Below are positions 29,536 to 36,980 of a DNA stretch of 46,536 nt, piece by piece (position 1 is the first letter of the stretch; every line of letters starts with the position of its first letter). Under the pieces are notes generated by a model. That model did not search any database. It saw only the letters and a list, made by a program, of their open reading frames with translations, and was not told the origin of the DNA. A program made the translations under genes and the position numbers. The stretch spans positions 1-46,536 of the forward strand of contig JAUIEM010000010.1 of the NCBI GenBank assembly GCA_030428695.1, read 5' to 3'. This DNA comes from a bacterium (GTDB lineage: Bacteria; Planctomycetota; J058; JAJDCP01).

Positions 29536-30735
29536 TCAGGCGGCCGCGGAGCCCTGCAGCGCGAGCCAGCGCTGGACGTCGCTCGGGCGCAGGAAGCCGA
29601 CGATCCGGCCGCTGCGGGTGACCGGCAGGGGGTCTCCGTCCTCGGCGCGCAGGGCGTCCAGGACCTCGCGCCCGCCCAGGTCGGCGGGGATCGTGCACAG
29701 CTCGCGGGTCTCGGCCATCACGTCGCGGACGGTCAGCGCGCTCCGTTCCTCCTCGGGCACCTCACGAGCACGCTCGACGGTGATCAGGCCGACGTTGCGG
29801 CCGTCCTCCTCGACGGGCCACCAGCGTTGGCCGCTGCGCAGCAGACGCTCTTCGATGAAGGTGGGGAGCGGAAGCTCGGGCGGCACCGACTCGTAGCGGG
29901 TGCGCATCAGGTCTTCGGCGCGGCGCTCTTCCAGCAGATTCCGCAGGCGCAGCTGGCGGTAGCTCGCCTGCGCCGTGTGCTTGAGGAACCAGCCGATCAG
30001 GACGAGCCACAGGCCGGCGAGGTTGCCGCCGAACAGCTGCAGGACGCCGAGTCCGAGCAGGGTCCAGCCGAAGATCGCGCCGAGCTCGCTCGCCCAGCGG
30101 GTCGCCTTCTCGAGCTTCCCGGTGCCCGCCCAGAGAGCGGCGCGCAGGACGCGTCCGCCGTCCATCGGGAAGGCGGGGATGAGGTTGAAGAGGCCGAGCA
30201 GCGTGTTGACCGGGCCGAGCCACAGCAGCAGCGTCGGCCAGGCGCCGAGCGTCGGGATGGTGGCGTAGGGGTCGGACAGCAGGCCGGCGCGGGCGTGGAC
30301 TCCGACGAGCAGCAGGGCGAGGGCCGAGAAGCCGATGCCGAGGAGGAGGCTCGCGATCGGTCCGGCGATCGCGACGAAGAGCTCCTGGCGCGGAGACTCC
30401 GGGTCGTCCTTCATCTCCGAGATGCCGCCGAACAGGAAAAGCGTGATGCGCGGCACGGAGATGCCGTACGAGCGGGCCACGAAGGTGTGCGCGAGCTCGT
30501 GGATCAGCAGGGAGACGAAGAACAGGAGCCCCGCCCCGAAGGCGACGCCCCAACGCAGCGCGACGCCCCAGTCCTCGTGCCAGGACGGCAGGAGGCCGGT
30601 AGCCAGGCTGTAGACGATCAGTCCGAAGATCAAGAGCACGCTGGCGTGCAGGCGGATCGCGACGCCGGCGAGCGTGCCGACGCGGAAGCCGCCACGAGAC
30701 GAAGAGCCGAGCTCTCCGGGGGTGGGCGACGACAT
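29536..30735 (-). CDS. M50 site-2 protease-like membrane metalloprotease with CBS pair
   Basis: 399 residues from ATG 30735 behind GGAGGAAA. Six helices. The zinc motif HELAH lies at 79-83 (His79, Glu80, His83) and the third ligand Asp192 in NLIPAFPMDGGR. RITLFLFGGISEM precedes the second motif, as in CBS-type M50 proteins. Two CBS motifs close it (about 270-330 and 340-395; LGLITVERAREVP-like and VGFLRPSDVQRWL), which usually sense adenine nucleotides. It should cleave membrane-spanning substrates such as anti-sigma factors; none is identified. The 276 bp upstream hold the inverted-repeat element. Confidence 0.92.
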   Translation of the reverse strand: MSSPTPGELGSSSRGGFRVGTLAGVAIRLHASVLLIFGLIVYSLATGLLPSWHEDWGVALRWGVAFGAGLLFFVSLLIHELAHTFVARSYGISVPRITLFLFGGISEMKDDPESPRQELFVAIAGPIASLLLGIGFSALALLLVGVHARAGLLSDPYATIPTLGAWPTLLLWLGPVNTLLGLFNLIPAFPMDGGRVLRAALWAGTGKLEKATRWASELGAIFGWTLLGLGVLQLFGGNLAGLWLVLIGWFLKHTAQASYRQLRLRNLLEERRAEDLMRTRYESVPPELPLPTFIEERLLRSGQRWWPVEEDGRNVGLITVERAREVPEEERSALTVRDVMAETRELCTIPADLGGREVLDALRAEDGDPLPVTRSGRIVGFLRPSDVQRWLALQGSAAA

Positions 30736-30773
30736 GTTTCCTCCAGGGGGGCGGGGTTGCGGGTTCGGGCCTT

Positions 30774-31015
30774 CTAGAAGCTTGGCCCGAAAGCCGCGTG
30801 GCGAGGCGCCGCGCGGGTGGGTGGATGCCGAGGATCGACGACACCTTGGCCTGTCCTGCTCGTCCCTCGCAGGCCAGACCTGCGGCTCGCCGTCTCGCCT
30901 CGTGCCTCGGCGAGATCGACTCGCGGCGCCCTTTGTTGCGGCTCGGAGGAGGAGGACGAAGGCAGGCACCCACCCCCGCAAGCCTCGCGAGCGAGGTTTC
31001 GGGCCACGCTTCTAG
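30774..31015. repeat. 242-bp element with long imperfect terminal inverted repeats
   Basis: The ends CTAGAAGC (30774-30781) and GCTTCTAG (31008-31015) are exact inverted repeats. The arms continue imperfectly for about 56 bp, sharing TGGCCCGAAA, GCGAGGC, GGGTGGGTG and TGCC blocks. No frame inside looks coding. The right-hand CTAG supplies the TAG stop of the SpoIIAA-like gene. It is a MITE-like or structured noncoding element. Confidence 0.65.
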
Positions 31016-31380
31016 GCGAGCTCGAGCCAGTGCTCGGCCTCGGCCAGGGCGTCGTGCGCGAAGTACCGCACCTGGCCGGAGAAGAAGGGTCGGGTCAGCC
31101 GGTGCGCCAGCTGGGTCGCGAGCTCCTGCACGAGGTTCTCCCCGACGACGGCGACCTTGTCGAAGTCCTTCCGGTGCCGGAAGTCGAACTTGAGCTGGGA
31201 CCACAGGGCGGACGGCGTCCAGCCCTTGAAGGCGTGCAGCACCACCAGCGCGCGGCGCTGCCCGTGTTCATTGAGGGCACGCTCGAGCTTGGGCACGAGG
31301 CGTTCGTAGTCTTCGGCGGTCATCCAGTCGCCGGCATCGATGCGGACGAAGGACGCAGCGGTCTCCTGGCAGGTCATCAT
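31012..31380 (-). CDS. SpoIIAA-like (STAS-type) protein
   Basis: 122 residues, the length of the SpoIIAA-like family (PF11964). Matching stretches are FVRIDAGDWMTAEDYERLVPKLERAL, ALVVLHAFKGWTPSALWSQLKFD and DFDKVAVVGENLVQEL. The C-terminal TRPFFSGQVRYFAHDALAEAEHWL is typical. Cytosolic; members bind small molecules or act in stress regulation, with no proven enzyme activity. Start at either of two ATGs (31380, 31377) behind AAGGAG. Its TAG stop lies in the end of the adjacent repeat element. It has its own promoter at 31429-31457 and is divergent from the CBS gene. Confidence 0.85.
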   Translation of the reverse strand: MMTCQETAASFVRIDAGDWMTAEDYERLVPKLERALNEHGQRRALVVLHAFKGWTPSALWSQLKFDFRHRKDFDKVAVVGENLVQELATQLAHRLTRPFFSGQVRYFAHDALAEAEHWLELA

Positions 31381-31428
31381 GGGCGGGCTCCTTTTGGTTT
31401 GGGGGTGTGGATCATTGTCGCGGCATGT

Positions 31429-31457
31429 ATCGTAGCATCGTGTGGCGCAGATGTCTA
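31429..31457 (-). promoter_or_regulatory. Promoter of the SpoIIAA-like gene
   Basis: Minus strand: TAGACA (31457-31452), 17 bp, TACGAT (31434-31429). Confidence 0.5.
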
Positions 31458-31541
31458 GTTGTTGTAGAGGTCGCCCCCCATTTGCCCCCCGGCAGCGGCG
31501 CGGCTACCCTCGAAGGAGAGACACTCTCGCGAGGATCAGCC

Positions 31542-31958
31542 ATGCTTGCCCCCGTTCCTTCGATCGCCCGCTTTGTCACCCGTTGTCTGTTGAGCGTCAC
31601 GCCGGAGGCCACGATGGCCGAGGCCTACCAGCTGATGCGGGACAACGATGTCCGCCACCTGCCCGTCCTGCGGGGAACCGAGCCGGTCGGCATGGTCTCC
31701 CTGCGCGACCTGCACTTGATGCAGACGCTGCCGGATGTGCGGGTCGACGAGGTCCCCGTCGAGGATGCGATGGAGACCGACCTCTACATCGTCGGCCCGG
31801 ACACCCGCATCGACGTGGTCGCCGAGCAGATGGCCGACCGCAAGCTCGGCTCGGCCCTGGTGGTGAAGGAGGGCGACCTGTTCGGCCTGTTCACGACCAC
31901 CGACGCGCTGCGCGCTCTCGGGGAGCTCGCGCGCGCCGGGGCGGAGCGGACTCCGTAG
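31542..31958 (+). CDS. CBS-domain pair protein
   Basis: 138 residues, two CBS motifs and nothing else. The first (about 8-65) includes MAEAYQLMRDNDVRHLPVLRG and GMVSLRDLHL. The second (about 75-130) includes DVVAEQMADRKLGSALVVKEG and GLFTTTDALRAL. Stand-alone CBS pairs bind adenine nucleotides and regulate partners. It starts at ATG 31542 behind AGGA. It is convergent with the encapsulin gene; AGCCCG/CGGGCT arms at about 31967-31988 form a possible shared hairpin without a T-run. Confidence 0.88.
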   Translation: MLAPVPSIARFVTRCLLSVTPEATMAEAYQLMRDNDVRHLPVLRGTEPVGMVSLRDLHLMQTLPDVRVDEVPVEDAMETDLYIVGPDTRIDVVAEQMADRKLGSALVVKEGDLFGLFTTTDALRALGELARAGAERTP

Positions 31959-31987
31959 GTCGGCTCAGCCCGGTAGATCGAACGGGC

Positions 31988-32797
31988 TCAGGCGTAGGCG
32001 AGGGGGACGGCCGCTTCGCCGCCGTGCAGCTGGAAGGTCAGGCTCTCTTCGAGGTAGAGGCCGACGCGCTCGGCGTTGTGGTCGCGGTAGCCGATCGACA
32101 GGTCGCGGCCGACGACCAGCTCGAAGTCGCCCCCGCGCTGGCTGAGCACCACCGCGCCGGACAGGGCCGGCGCCCAGACCAGCGCGCCGCCGTCCAGGAC
32201 CCGGCGGACGTGCTCGAGGACCGGGAAGCCCGCGGGCGTCGTGGTCGTCGTCAGGCCGGTGTAGCAGCGAGGACCGAGGGCGATCGCGTAGGGCCCGGCC
32301 ACGCCGGAGCTGCGCAGGCGCTCGACCGCGATCGCCACCGAGCCCGGATACTCGTTGTAGTCGTCGGTCAGGGTCAGCGGCTCGTACTCCGCGCCGCTCA
32401 GGATCCCGACGATCGAGGCGGACTCGAGGCCGGAGAAGACGATCTGGTCTTCGGCGGCCGCGATCTTCTTCGCGGCCTCCTTGACCGGCCCGAGGTCGGG
32501 ACCGGCGTTGCCGCGGTCGATCGAGTCGATCGCTTCGCGGGTCAGCTCGAAGGGCACGCGCAATTCGAGCAGCGGCTGCACCTGGCGCATGCGCCCCTCG
32601 ACCCCCTCGAAGGGCAGGTCGGCGGCGGTGGTGCGGCCGAGGTTGACGGCGCTGTGCTCCCAGCCGAGCGGGCCGGTGAAGTCGACCAGCTTGCGCGCGG
32701 CGAGGTAGACCTTGAGAGTCTGCCGCGCCTCTTCGTCGACCTCCTTCCAGGCCGCCTCGGAGATCGGCGCCAGCTGGCGGTGTAGCTCGTTCCTCAT
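31988..32797 (-). CDS. enc: Encapsulin shell protein (family 1)
   Basis: 269 residues, the standard length for the HK97-fold encapsulin. Signature stretches are LAPISEAAWKEVDEEA, KLVDFTGPLGWEHSAVNLGR, LLELRVPFELTREAIDSIDRG, GPYAIALGPRCY and the C-terminal SIGYRDHNAERVGLYLEESLTF. It should self-assemble into a T=1 nanocompartment. ATG 32797 overlaps the stop of the upstream ferritin-like cargo gene (ATGA), giving translational coupling of cargo and shell. It functions with that cargo in iron mineralisation and peroxide protection. Confidence 0.96.
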   Translation of the reverse strand: MRNELHRQLAPISEAAWKEVDEEARQTLKVYLAARKLVDFTGPLGWEHSAVNLGRTTAADLPFEGVEGRMRQVQPLLELRVPFELTREAIDSIDRGNAGPDLGPVKEAAKKIAAAEDQIVFSGLESASIVGILSGAEYEPLTLTDDYNEYPGSVAIAVERLRSSGVAGPYAIALGPRCYTGLTTTTTPAGFPVLEHVRRVLDGGALVWAPALSGAVVLSQRGGDFELVVGRDLSIGYRDHNAERVGLYLEESLTFQLHGGEAAVPLAYA

Positions 32798-33171
32798 TCT
32801 CCTGTCCCCCTCAAGCTGCCGATGCCGAGGGAGGTCCCCTCGACCGTGTCTTCGTCGTTGTGCTCGTGCTCGGGATGTTCCTTCGAGACGATCGAGCCGT
32901 CGCTGAAGAGGAACCTCCGCAGCATCTCGTCGAACTGCGGGTCGCGGCGGCGCAACCACTCGATGGTCATCGCCGCGTGCTCCTTCTCCTCGTCCCGGTT
33001 GTGCGCGAGGATGCGCTTGAGCTCTTCGTCATTGGTCGCGTCGACCCGTTGGTCGTACCAGTCGACCGCCTCGAGCTCTTCCATGATCGAGACGATCGCG
33101 CGATGCCGGTCGCGGGTCTCCTCCCGGAGCAGGTCTTCGCGCTCGTGGAATCCGCCCGATGATGCGCCCAT
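32794..33171 (-). CDS. encFtn: Encapsulated ferritin-like protein (EncFtn cargo)
   Basis: 125 residues from ATG 33171 behind GGAGG. It closely matches Rhodospirillum EncFtn: RHRAIVSIMEELEAVDWYDQ, then DEELKRILAHNRDEEKEHAA. Ligands equivalent to Glu32, Glu62 and His65 fall at exactly these numbers here, so the di-iron ferroxidase site at the dimer interface should be active. The C-terminal extension ends TSLGIGSLRGTGE, the cargo-loading peptide that docks in the encapsulin shell. It oxidises ferrous iron for storage inside the compartment. It is transcribed from the strong promoter at 33250-33278. Confidence 0.96.
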   Translation of the reverse strand: MGASSGGFHEREDLLREETRDRHRAIVSIMEELEAVDWYDQRVDATNDEELKRILAHNRDEEKEHAAMTIEWLRRRDPQFDEMLRRFLFSDGSIVSKEHPEHEHNDEDTVEGTSLGIGSLRGTGE

Positions 33172-33201
33172 CCGATGTCCTCCGTCGTCCAGCGTCTTCT
33201 C

Positions 33202-33229
33202 GCGCCCCCGGACTTGTGGTGGGGGGCGC
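33202..33229 (-). promoter_or_regulatory. Leader hairpin of the encapsulin operon
   Basis: A perfect 8-bp stem, GCGCCCCC/GGGGGCGC (33202-33209 with 33222-33229), with a 12-base loop, sits in the roughly 70-base 5' leader between promoter and ribosome site. A regulatory role is possible but unproven. Confidence 0.4.
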
Positions 33230-33249
33230 AAGTTCATGCGAGGGAAACG

Positions 33250-33278
33250 ATTATAGCTGACCGCCCAGGCCGGATCAA
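33250..33278 (-). promoter_or_regulatory. Promoter of the encapsulin operon
   Basis: Minus strand: TTGATC (33278-33273), 17 bp, perfect TATAAT (33255-33250). This is the best sigma70-type promoter in the window. Confidence 0.7.
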
Positions 33279-33285
33279 CCGCGGC

Positions 33286-33951
33286 TCAGAAGTCGGCGAG
33301 CAGCTGGGCCTTCTTCGCCTCGTACTCCTCTTCGGTGATCAGCCCCGCTTCGAGGCACTCCTTCAGCTCCGTGAGCCGCGCCTTGAGGGTCGTCGGCTCC
33401 AGCCGCGGCGGATCGGCCGGTCCGGCCTCCGTCGGCGGCGGCCCGACAGCGGCCGGCGGCGCGGGAGGCGGCGACTGCCGCGGGGGCCCGGCGAGCAGGG
33501 CGACGGCCTGGCGGAAGCGCAGGCCCTGCCAGCGGGTCCGGCCGGGGAAGACCAGGCGCGGGGCGTAGAGCAGCGCGACCATCTCGTCCCGCGGGTCGCT
33601 GTCGGCCAGCCGCCGCCCGCTCGGGCTCTGGCGCTCGAAGATCAGCTCGATGGTGACCCGGTCCTGCCCGGGGAAGCCCTCCTCGCGCACCAGGTCGACC
33701 TCGCTGACGTCGCGGAAGAGGAAGCCGTACGGTCGCTCCTCGCGCACGAAGGCGGCGGAGTCGGCGGCGAGCGCGGTCAGCTCGAGGTCGGGGCGCTCGT
33801 CGGTCTGCCAGCGGTCGCGGATGTACGGGTGCTCGAGGGTCTCGCGGACGACCTCGAGCGCCTCCTGCGAGGTCTTGACGCTCGGCAGCTGGCAGGCCGC
33901 GCACAGAAGCGGCAGGAAGACGACGATCCTAGAGGCTGAGCTTGATCCCAA
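33286..33951 (-). CDS. SHOCT-domain lipoprotein
   Basis: 221 residues from TTG 33951, the only start that keeps the signal. GGGAGG lies six bases upstream, and the start lies inside the barrel gene (23-bp overlap). The signal VVFLPLLCAACQLPS gives a likely lipidated Cys. A soluble beta-rich region (35-150; ERPYGFLFRDVSEVDLVREE) leads through a Pro-rich linker (158-185) to a C-terminal SHOCT module (residues 189-221; LKARLTELKECLEAGLITEE continuing to EYEAKKAQLL). It is the last gene of the three-gene envelope operon. The function is unknown; probably a periplasmic partner of the barrel. Confidence 0.75.
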   Translation of the reverse strand: MGSSSASRIVVFLPLLCAACQLPSVKTSQEALEVVRETLEHPYIRDRWQTDERPDLELTALAADSAAFVREERPYGFLFRDVSEVDLVREEGFPGQDRVTIELIFERQSPSGRRLADSDPRDEMVALLYAPRLVFPGRTRWQGLRFRQAVALLAGPPRQSPPPAPPAAVGPPPTEAGPADPPRLEPTTLKARLTELKECLEAGLITEEEYEAKKAQLLADF

Positions 33952-35287
33952 AGATCACCTCCCAGATCTCTCCGTCGTCGGAGCTGTCGAAGGTCGCCTG
34001 CAGCCCGTCGCCGGGCAGCAGCACGCCGGAGTCGACGAACAGCCGCAGGGGCTGGTAGAGCTGGTACTCGAGGTTGAGGTTGAACTCCCAGCCGAGGTCG
34101 CGGTCGGTGCCGCGGGCGAAGATGTTGTCGCTGATGTCCGGGGCGCTGGTCAGGTGGGCGTACAGGGCGCGCGCCGTCCCCGTCAGGTTCTCGAAGATCC
34201 CGGCGCTGACCTCGACAGAGAAGCAGGCCGTGCCGGACAGGTTCGAGCCGGTCAGGTTGTAGCCGCTGAAGCCGTACAGGATGTTCGAGGCCTCGAAGGC
34301 GGGGCTGACCGCGACGAAGGCGTCGTCCTGATGAACGCGGTCCGGGTCGTTGCCGGTCGCCGCCGCCGCCAGCGTCGCGATCTTGAACATCTCGAAGTCG
34401 TAGCTCAGGCGCAGCACCCCGGCCCAGGCCTCGGTGTCGACTCCCCGCCCGTCCGGGGCGGCGTTGCTGGTCTCGCCGTGGTTGAAGCAGCCGTACAGGT
34501 CGACGCCGAACGAGCCGAAGCGGGCCGAGGCCTCGAGCCCGTACCAGAACATCTCGCGCTCCTGGTCTTCGGCCGACGGCGTGTCGAGGGTGTTGTCGAG
34601 GTCGGCGGCGAAGTGCAGGCCGAGGTTGACCCCGAACACCGCCGTCTTCGCGGCGAAGAACACCAGGTCGCGGTCGTTGTAGTCGTTGTCGATGCGGCCG
34701 TCGCCGTCGAGGTCGAGCCGCGAGCTGTCGATCGCCTTGAGCCAGGTCGTCTCGACCGTGGTGTTCAGCTTCGCCAGGGCCCAGCGCAGGCGCAGGCCGG
34801 CGCCGTCGTCGTCCATGATGATGCCCTCCGTCGTCGAGGTGCCGAACAGGCCCCCCCGGAAGGTCAGCGAGCTCTCTTTCGACAGAAGGCCACTCAGCTG
34901 GGGGATGTCGAGGTCGAGGAACAGGTGCTTGACCTCGATGATGCGCCCGTCGGTGCCGATGTCCCCCCCGTCGCCGACGCCGAAGGTCAGGTCGCCGATC
35001 TCGAGCTGGGTCTCGAGCTTGATCACGTCGAGCGTCGAGATCGTCATCCGCGGGCGGACCCGCATGTCGAGGTAGTTCTGCTGCGAGTCGACCTCGGTCT
35101 CCCCCGCATCCTGCAGGGCGAGCCGCAGGGAGGGGTCGAGCATGCGGATGTCCGTGCCGTTCTGCAGCGAGATGCCGCGCAGGCGCATGTTCAGCCCGAA
35201 GTCGAACTTCAGCTCGCCGAGCTCCTGGGCCTGCAGCGCCGCCCCGAGCAGCAGCCCGAGCAGCAGCCCACGACGTGCGGCGCTCAC
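33929..35287 (-). CDS. Outer-membrane beta-barrel (porin-like) protein
   Basis: 452 residues from GTG 35287, whose GTGA overlaps the stop of the solute-binding gene. A signal peptide (SAARRGLLLGLLLGAALQAQ) is followed by alternating beta-strands: LKFDFGLNMRLRGISL, LDMRVRPRMTISTLDVIKLE, LTFRGGLFG, and paired strands to the end. Asp-rich turns (LDLDGDGRIDNDYND) resemble calcium-binding loops. The C-terminus IWEVIFGIKLSL has alternating hydrophobics, but its last residue is Leu rather than the classic Phe/Trp. It is probably a porin or alginate-export-like channel; the substrate is unknown. Confidence 0.75.
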   Translation of the reverse strand: MSAARRGLLLGLLLGAALQAQELGELKFDFGLNMRLRGISLQNGTDIRMLDPSLRLALQDAGETEVDSQQNYLDMRVRPRMTISTLDVIKLETQLEIGDLTFGVGDGGDIGTDGRIIEVKHLFLDLDIPQLSGLLSKESSLTFRGGLFGTSTTEGIIMDDDGAGLRLRWALAKLNTTVETTWLKAIDSSRLDLDGDGRIDNDYNDRDLVFFAAKTAVFGVNLGLHFAADLDNTLDTPSAEDQEREMFWYGLEASARFGSFGVDLYGCFNHGETSNAAPDGRGVDTEAWAGVLRLSYDFEMFKIATLAAAATGNDPDRVHQDDAFVAVSPAFEASNILYGFSGYNLTGSNLSGTACFSVEVSAGIFENLTGTARALYAHLTSAPDISDNIFARGTDRDLGWEFNLNLEYQLYQPLRLFVDSGVLLPGDGLQATFDSSDDGEIWEVIFGIKLSL

Positions 35288-36207
35288 CGCTCCACCTGTT
35301 CCACCCAACCGTCATCCCCCAGGTAGTGGTTGCGGATCTTCGTCAGCTCTCCGCTCGCGTCGGCCTCTTCGACGAACAGATTCAGCCAGGTCAGGAACTC
35401 GAGGTCGCCCTTGCGCATCGCGATCCCGAGGTGCTCGGTCGTCGACGCCCCCAGCAGCGGCTCGACCTTGAAGCGCAGGTTGCTGTTCGCGAGCAGCCAG
35501 GCCTCGATGAAGGGCCCGTCATGCGCGACCGCGCCGACATCCCCGCGCAGCATCGCCTCGATCGCCTCTTCGAGCGTCGGGTACGGACGCACCCGCGCGA
35601 GCGGGAAGTGGCGCCGGGCGAGCTCTTCGGGCGTCGTGTCGGCCTTGACGCCGAGCTCGATGCCCGACAGCTTGCCGAGGTCGGACCAGCGGTCGAAGCT
35701 CGGACCGGAGCCGCGCTCTTCCTGGGTGCGGGTCGCCGGGATCCGGTCCTTGCGCACCAGGGCGGCCTGGCTGAAGGTCAGGTAGGGGCGCGAGAAGTTG
35801 ACCTCGAGGGCGCGTCGCGGCGTGCGGGTCGCCGCGGCGATCACCAGGTCGACGCGGCCGCTCTTGAGCGCCTCGAAGCGCTCGGCCGTCGGCACGTCGA
35901 CCAGCTCGATCTCGACGCCGAGCTCCTTCCCGAGCAGGCGGGCGATCTCGACATCGATGCCGATCCAGCCGCCGTCACGGGTGCGCATCGCGAAGGGGGT
36001 CGCGCTGGTGTTGACGCCGATCGAGAGGGAGCGCTCACGACGGACCTTGTCGAACAGCTCGCTGCCGGCATCGGCCACGGCGAGTGAATCGGCAGGGCTC
36101 TGGCCGTACAGGGGCTGCCAGTCGACGGCCCAGAGACAGCCGGCGACGAAGCCGAGCAGCAAAGTGGCCAACGTCGCGGCGACGATGCCCGGGGAGAGCC
36201 TGAGCAT
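35284..36207 (-). CDS. Solute-binding lipoprotein, SBP_bac_3 type
   Basis: 307 residues from ATG 36207 behind GGAGGTCCC. The signal GIVAATLATLLLGFVAGC suggests lipidation at about Cys24. The amino-acid-type periplasmic binding fold is clear: LSIGVNTSATPFAMRTRDGGWIGIDVEIA, DLVIAAATRTPRRALEVNFSRPY, and GDVGAVAHDGPFIEAWL. No permease or ATPase gene lies nearby, so it may act as an orphan sensor or work with the barrel. First gene of the envelope operon, from the promoter at 36239-36268. Confidence 0.85.
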   Translation of the reverse strand: MLRLSPGIVAATLATLLLGFVAGCLWAVDWQPLYGQSPADSLAVADAGSELFDKVRRERSLSIGVNTSATPFAMRTRDGGWIGIDVEIARLLGKELGVEIELVDVPTAERFEALKSGRVDLVIAAATRTPRRALEVNFSRPYLTFSQAALVRKDRIPATRTQEERGSGPSFDRWSDLGKLSGIELGVKADTTPEELARRHFPLARVRPYPTLEEAIEAMLRGDVGAVAHDGPFIEAWLLANSNLRFKVEPLLGASTTEHLGIAMRKGDLEFLTWLNLFVEEADASGELTKIRNHYLGDDGWVEQVER

Positions 36208-36238
36208 GGGACCTCCGAAGAAGCTTGCGAAGGCCAGG

Positions 36239-36268
36239 AGTATAACCGCCCGGACCCCGCCCGGGCAA
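36239..36268 (-). promoter_or_regulatory. Promoter of the solute-binding/barrel operon
   Basis: Minus strand: TTGCCC (36268-36263), 18 bp, TATACT (36244-36239). Confidence 0.5.
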
Positions 36269-36293
36269 ACGGCGAGGCTGTCGGCCGTGGTGG

Positions 36294-36323
36294 TTGCCCT
36301 CGACCCTTTCTTTGGGATATGGT
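36294..36323 (+). promoter_or_regulatory. Candidate promoter of the EIIA gene
   Basis: TTGCCC (36294-36299), 18 bp, TATGGT (36318-36323), about 100 bp before the start. Confidence 0.35.
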
Positions 36324-36424
36324 AGGGCCTCGATGCCGGAGCACGGGCGGACGATCCCCGGAGCCATGCGGACGCACGGCCTGGACCCGCGGGCATACGG
36401 GCATACCGGAAGTTGGAGAGCGCT

Positions 36425-36940
36425 GTGCTGGACGACCTGCGTCTGTTCGACGTCATTCAGAGCGACGGCATCGTCTTCCGCCTGCAGGCCGACGATCGCG
36501 ACCAGGTTCTGCTCGAGCTCGTGCGCCGGATGGTGTCCACCAGCCGCATCCACCCGAAGGTCGCCGACGAGATCTACCTGTCGATCCTCAAGCGCGAGGC
36601 GGTCAGCTCGACGGGCATCGGCAACGGGGTCGCGGTGCCGCACATCCGGACGAAGCTCGTCGACAGGTTCCAGGGCGCCCTGGGGCTCAGCCGACGCGGC
36701 GTCGACTTCGGGGGACCGGAGCGGGTGCACGTCGTGTTCCTGTTCCTCACCCCCGAGCGCCACGAGAATGACCATCTCCTGCTGATGGGGCGGATCGGGG
36801 CGCTGTTCGTCGATCGGGAGTTCCGCGACCGGCTGCTCGCGAGCAAGGATGAGGACGACCTCGAGCACGTGCTGCGCACGGCCGAGGAGCGCCTGTACGG
36901 CGGAGACAACGACGCGGGAACCCTCGTCGAGGTGCGCTGA
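36425..36940 (+). CDS. ptsN: PTS EIIA-Ntr-type phosphocarrier
   Basis: 171 residues from GTG 36425, with TTGGAGAG just upstream. The EIIA (fructose/nitrogen) fold is shown by LLELVRRMVSTSRIHPKVADEIYLSIL, the active-site GIGNGVAVPHIRT with phospho-accepting His73, and VHVVFLFLTPERHENDHLLLMGRI. EIIA-Ntr regulates potassium, nitrogen and sigma54-linked functions by its phosphorylation state. In this window it stands alone, without EI or HPr genes. It is followed by a GT2 gene 40 bp on. Symbol by family resemblance only. Confidence 0.85.
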   Translation: MLDDLRLFDVIQSDGIVFRLQADDRDQVLLELVRRMVSTSRIHPKVADEIYLSILKREAVSSTGIGNGVAVPHIRTKLVDRFQGALGLSRRGVDFGGPERVHVVFLFLTPERHENDHLLLMGRIGALFVDREFRDRLLASKDEDDLEHVLRTAEERLYGGDNDAGTLVEVR

Positions 36941-36980
36941 TGCATCCCGGGCCGTGTCCAACGATGGCGGGCGCCGCGCG

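Noticed and set aside
30817..31458. A plus-strand frame through the 242-bp element and opposite the SpoIIAA-like gene
   Set aside because: It crosses the inverted-repeat element and an antisense gene, with no domain.
31958..31990. Intergenic GATCRAACGGGCT-like motif shared with 5391-5406, 21748-21763 and 29516-29531 as a repeat family
   Set aside because: The matches are short, partly stop-codon sequence of flanking genes, and too weak to call a family.
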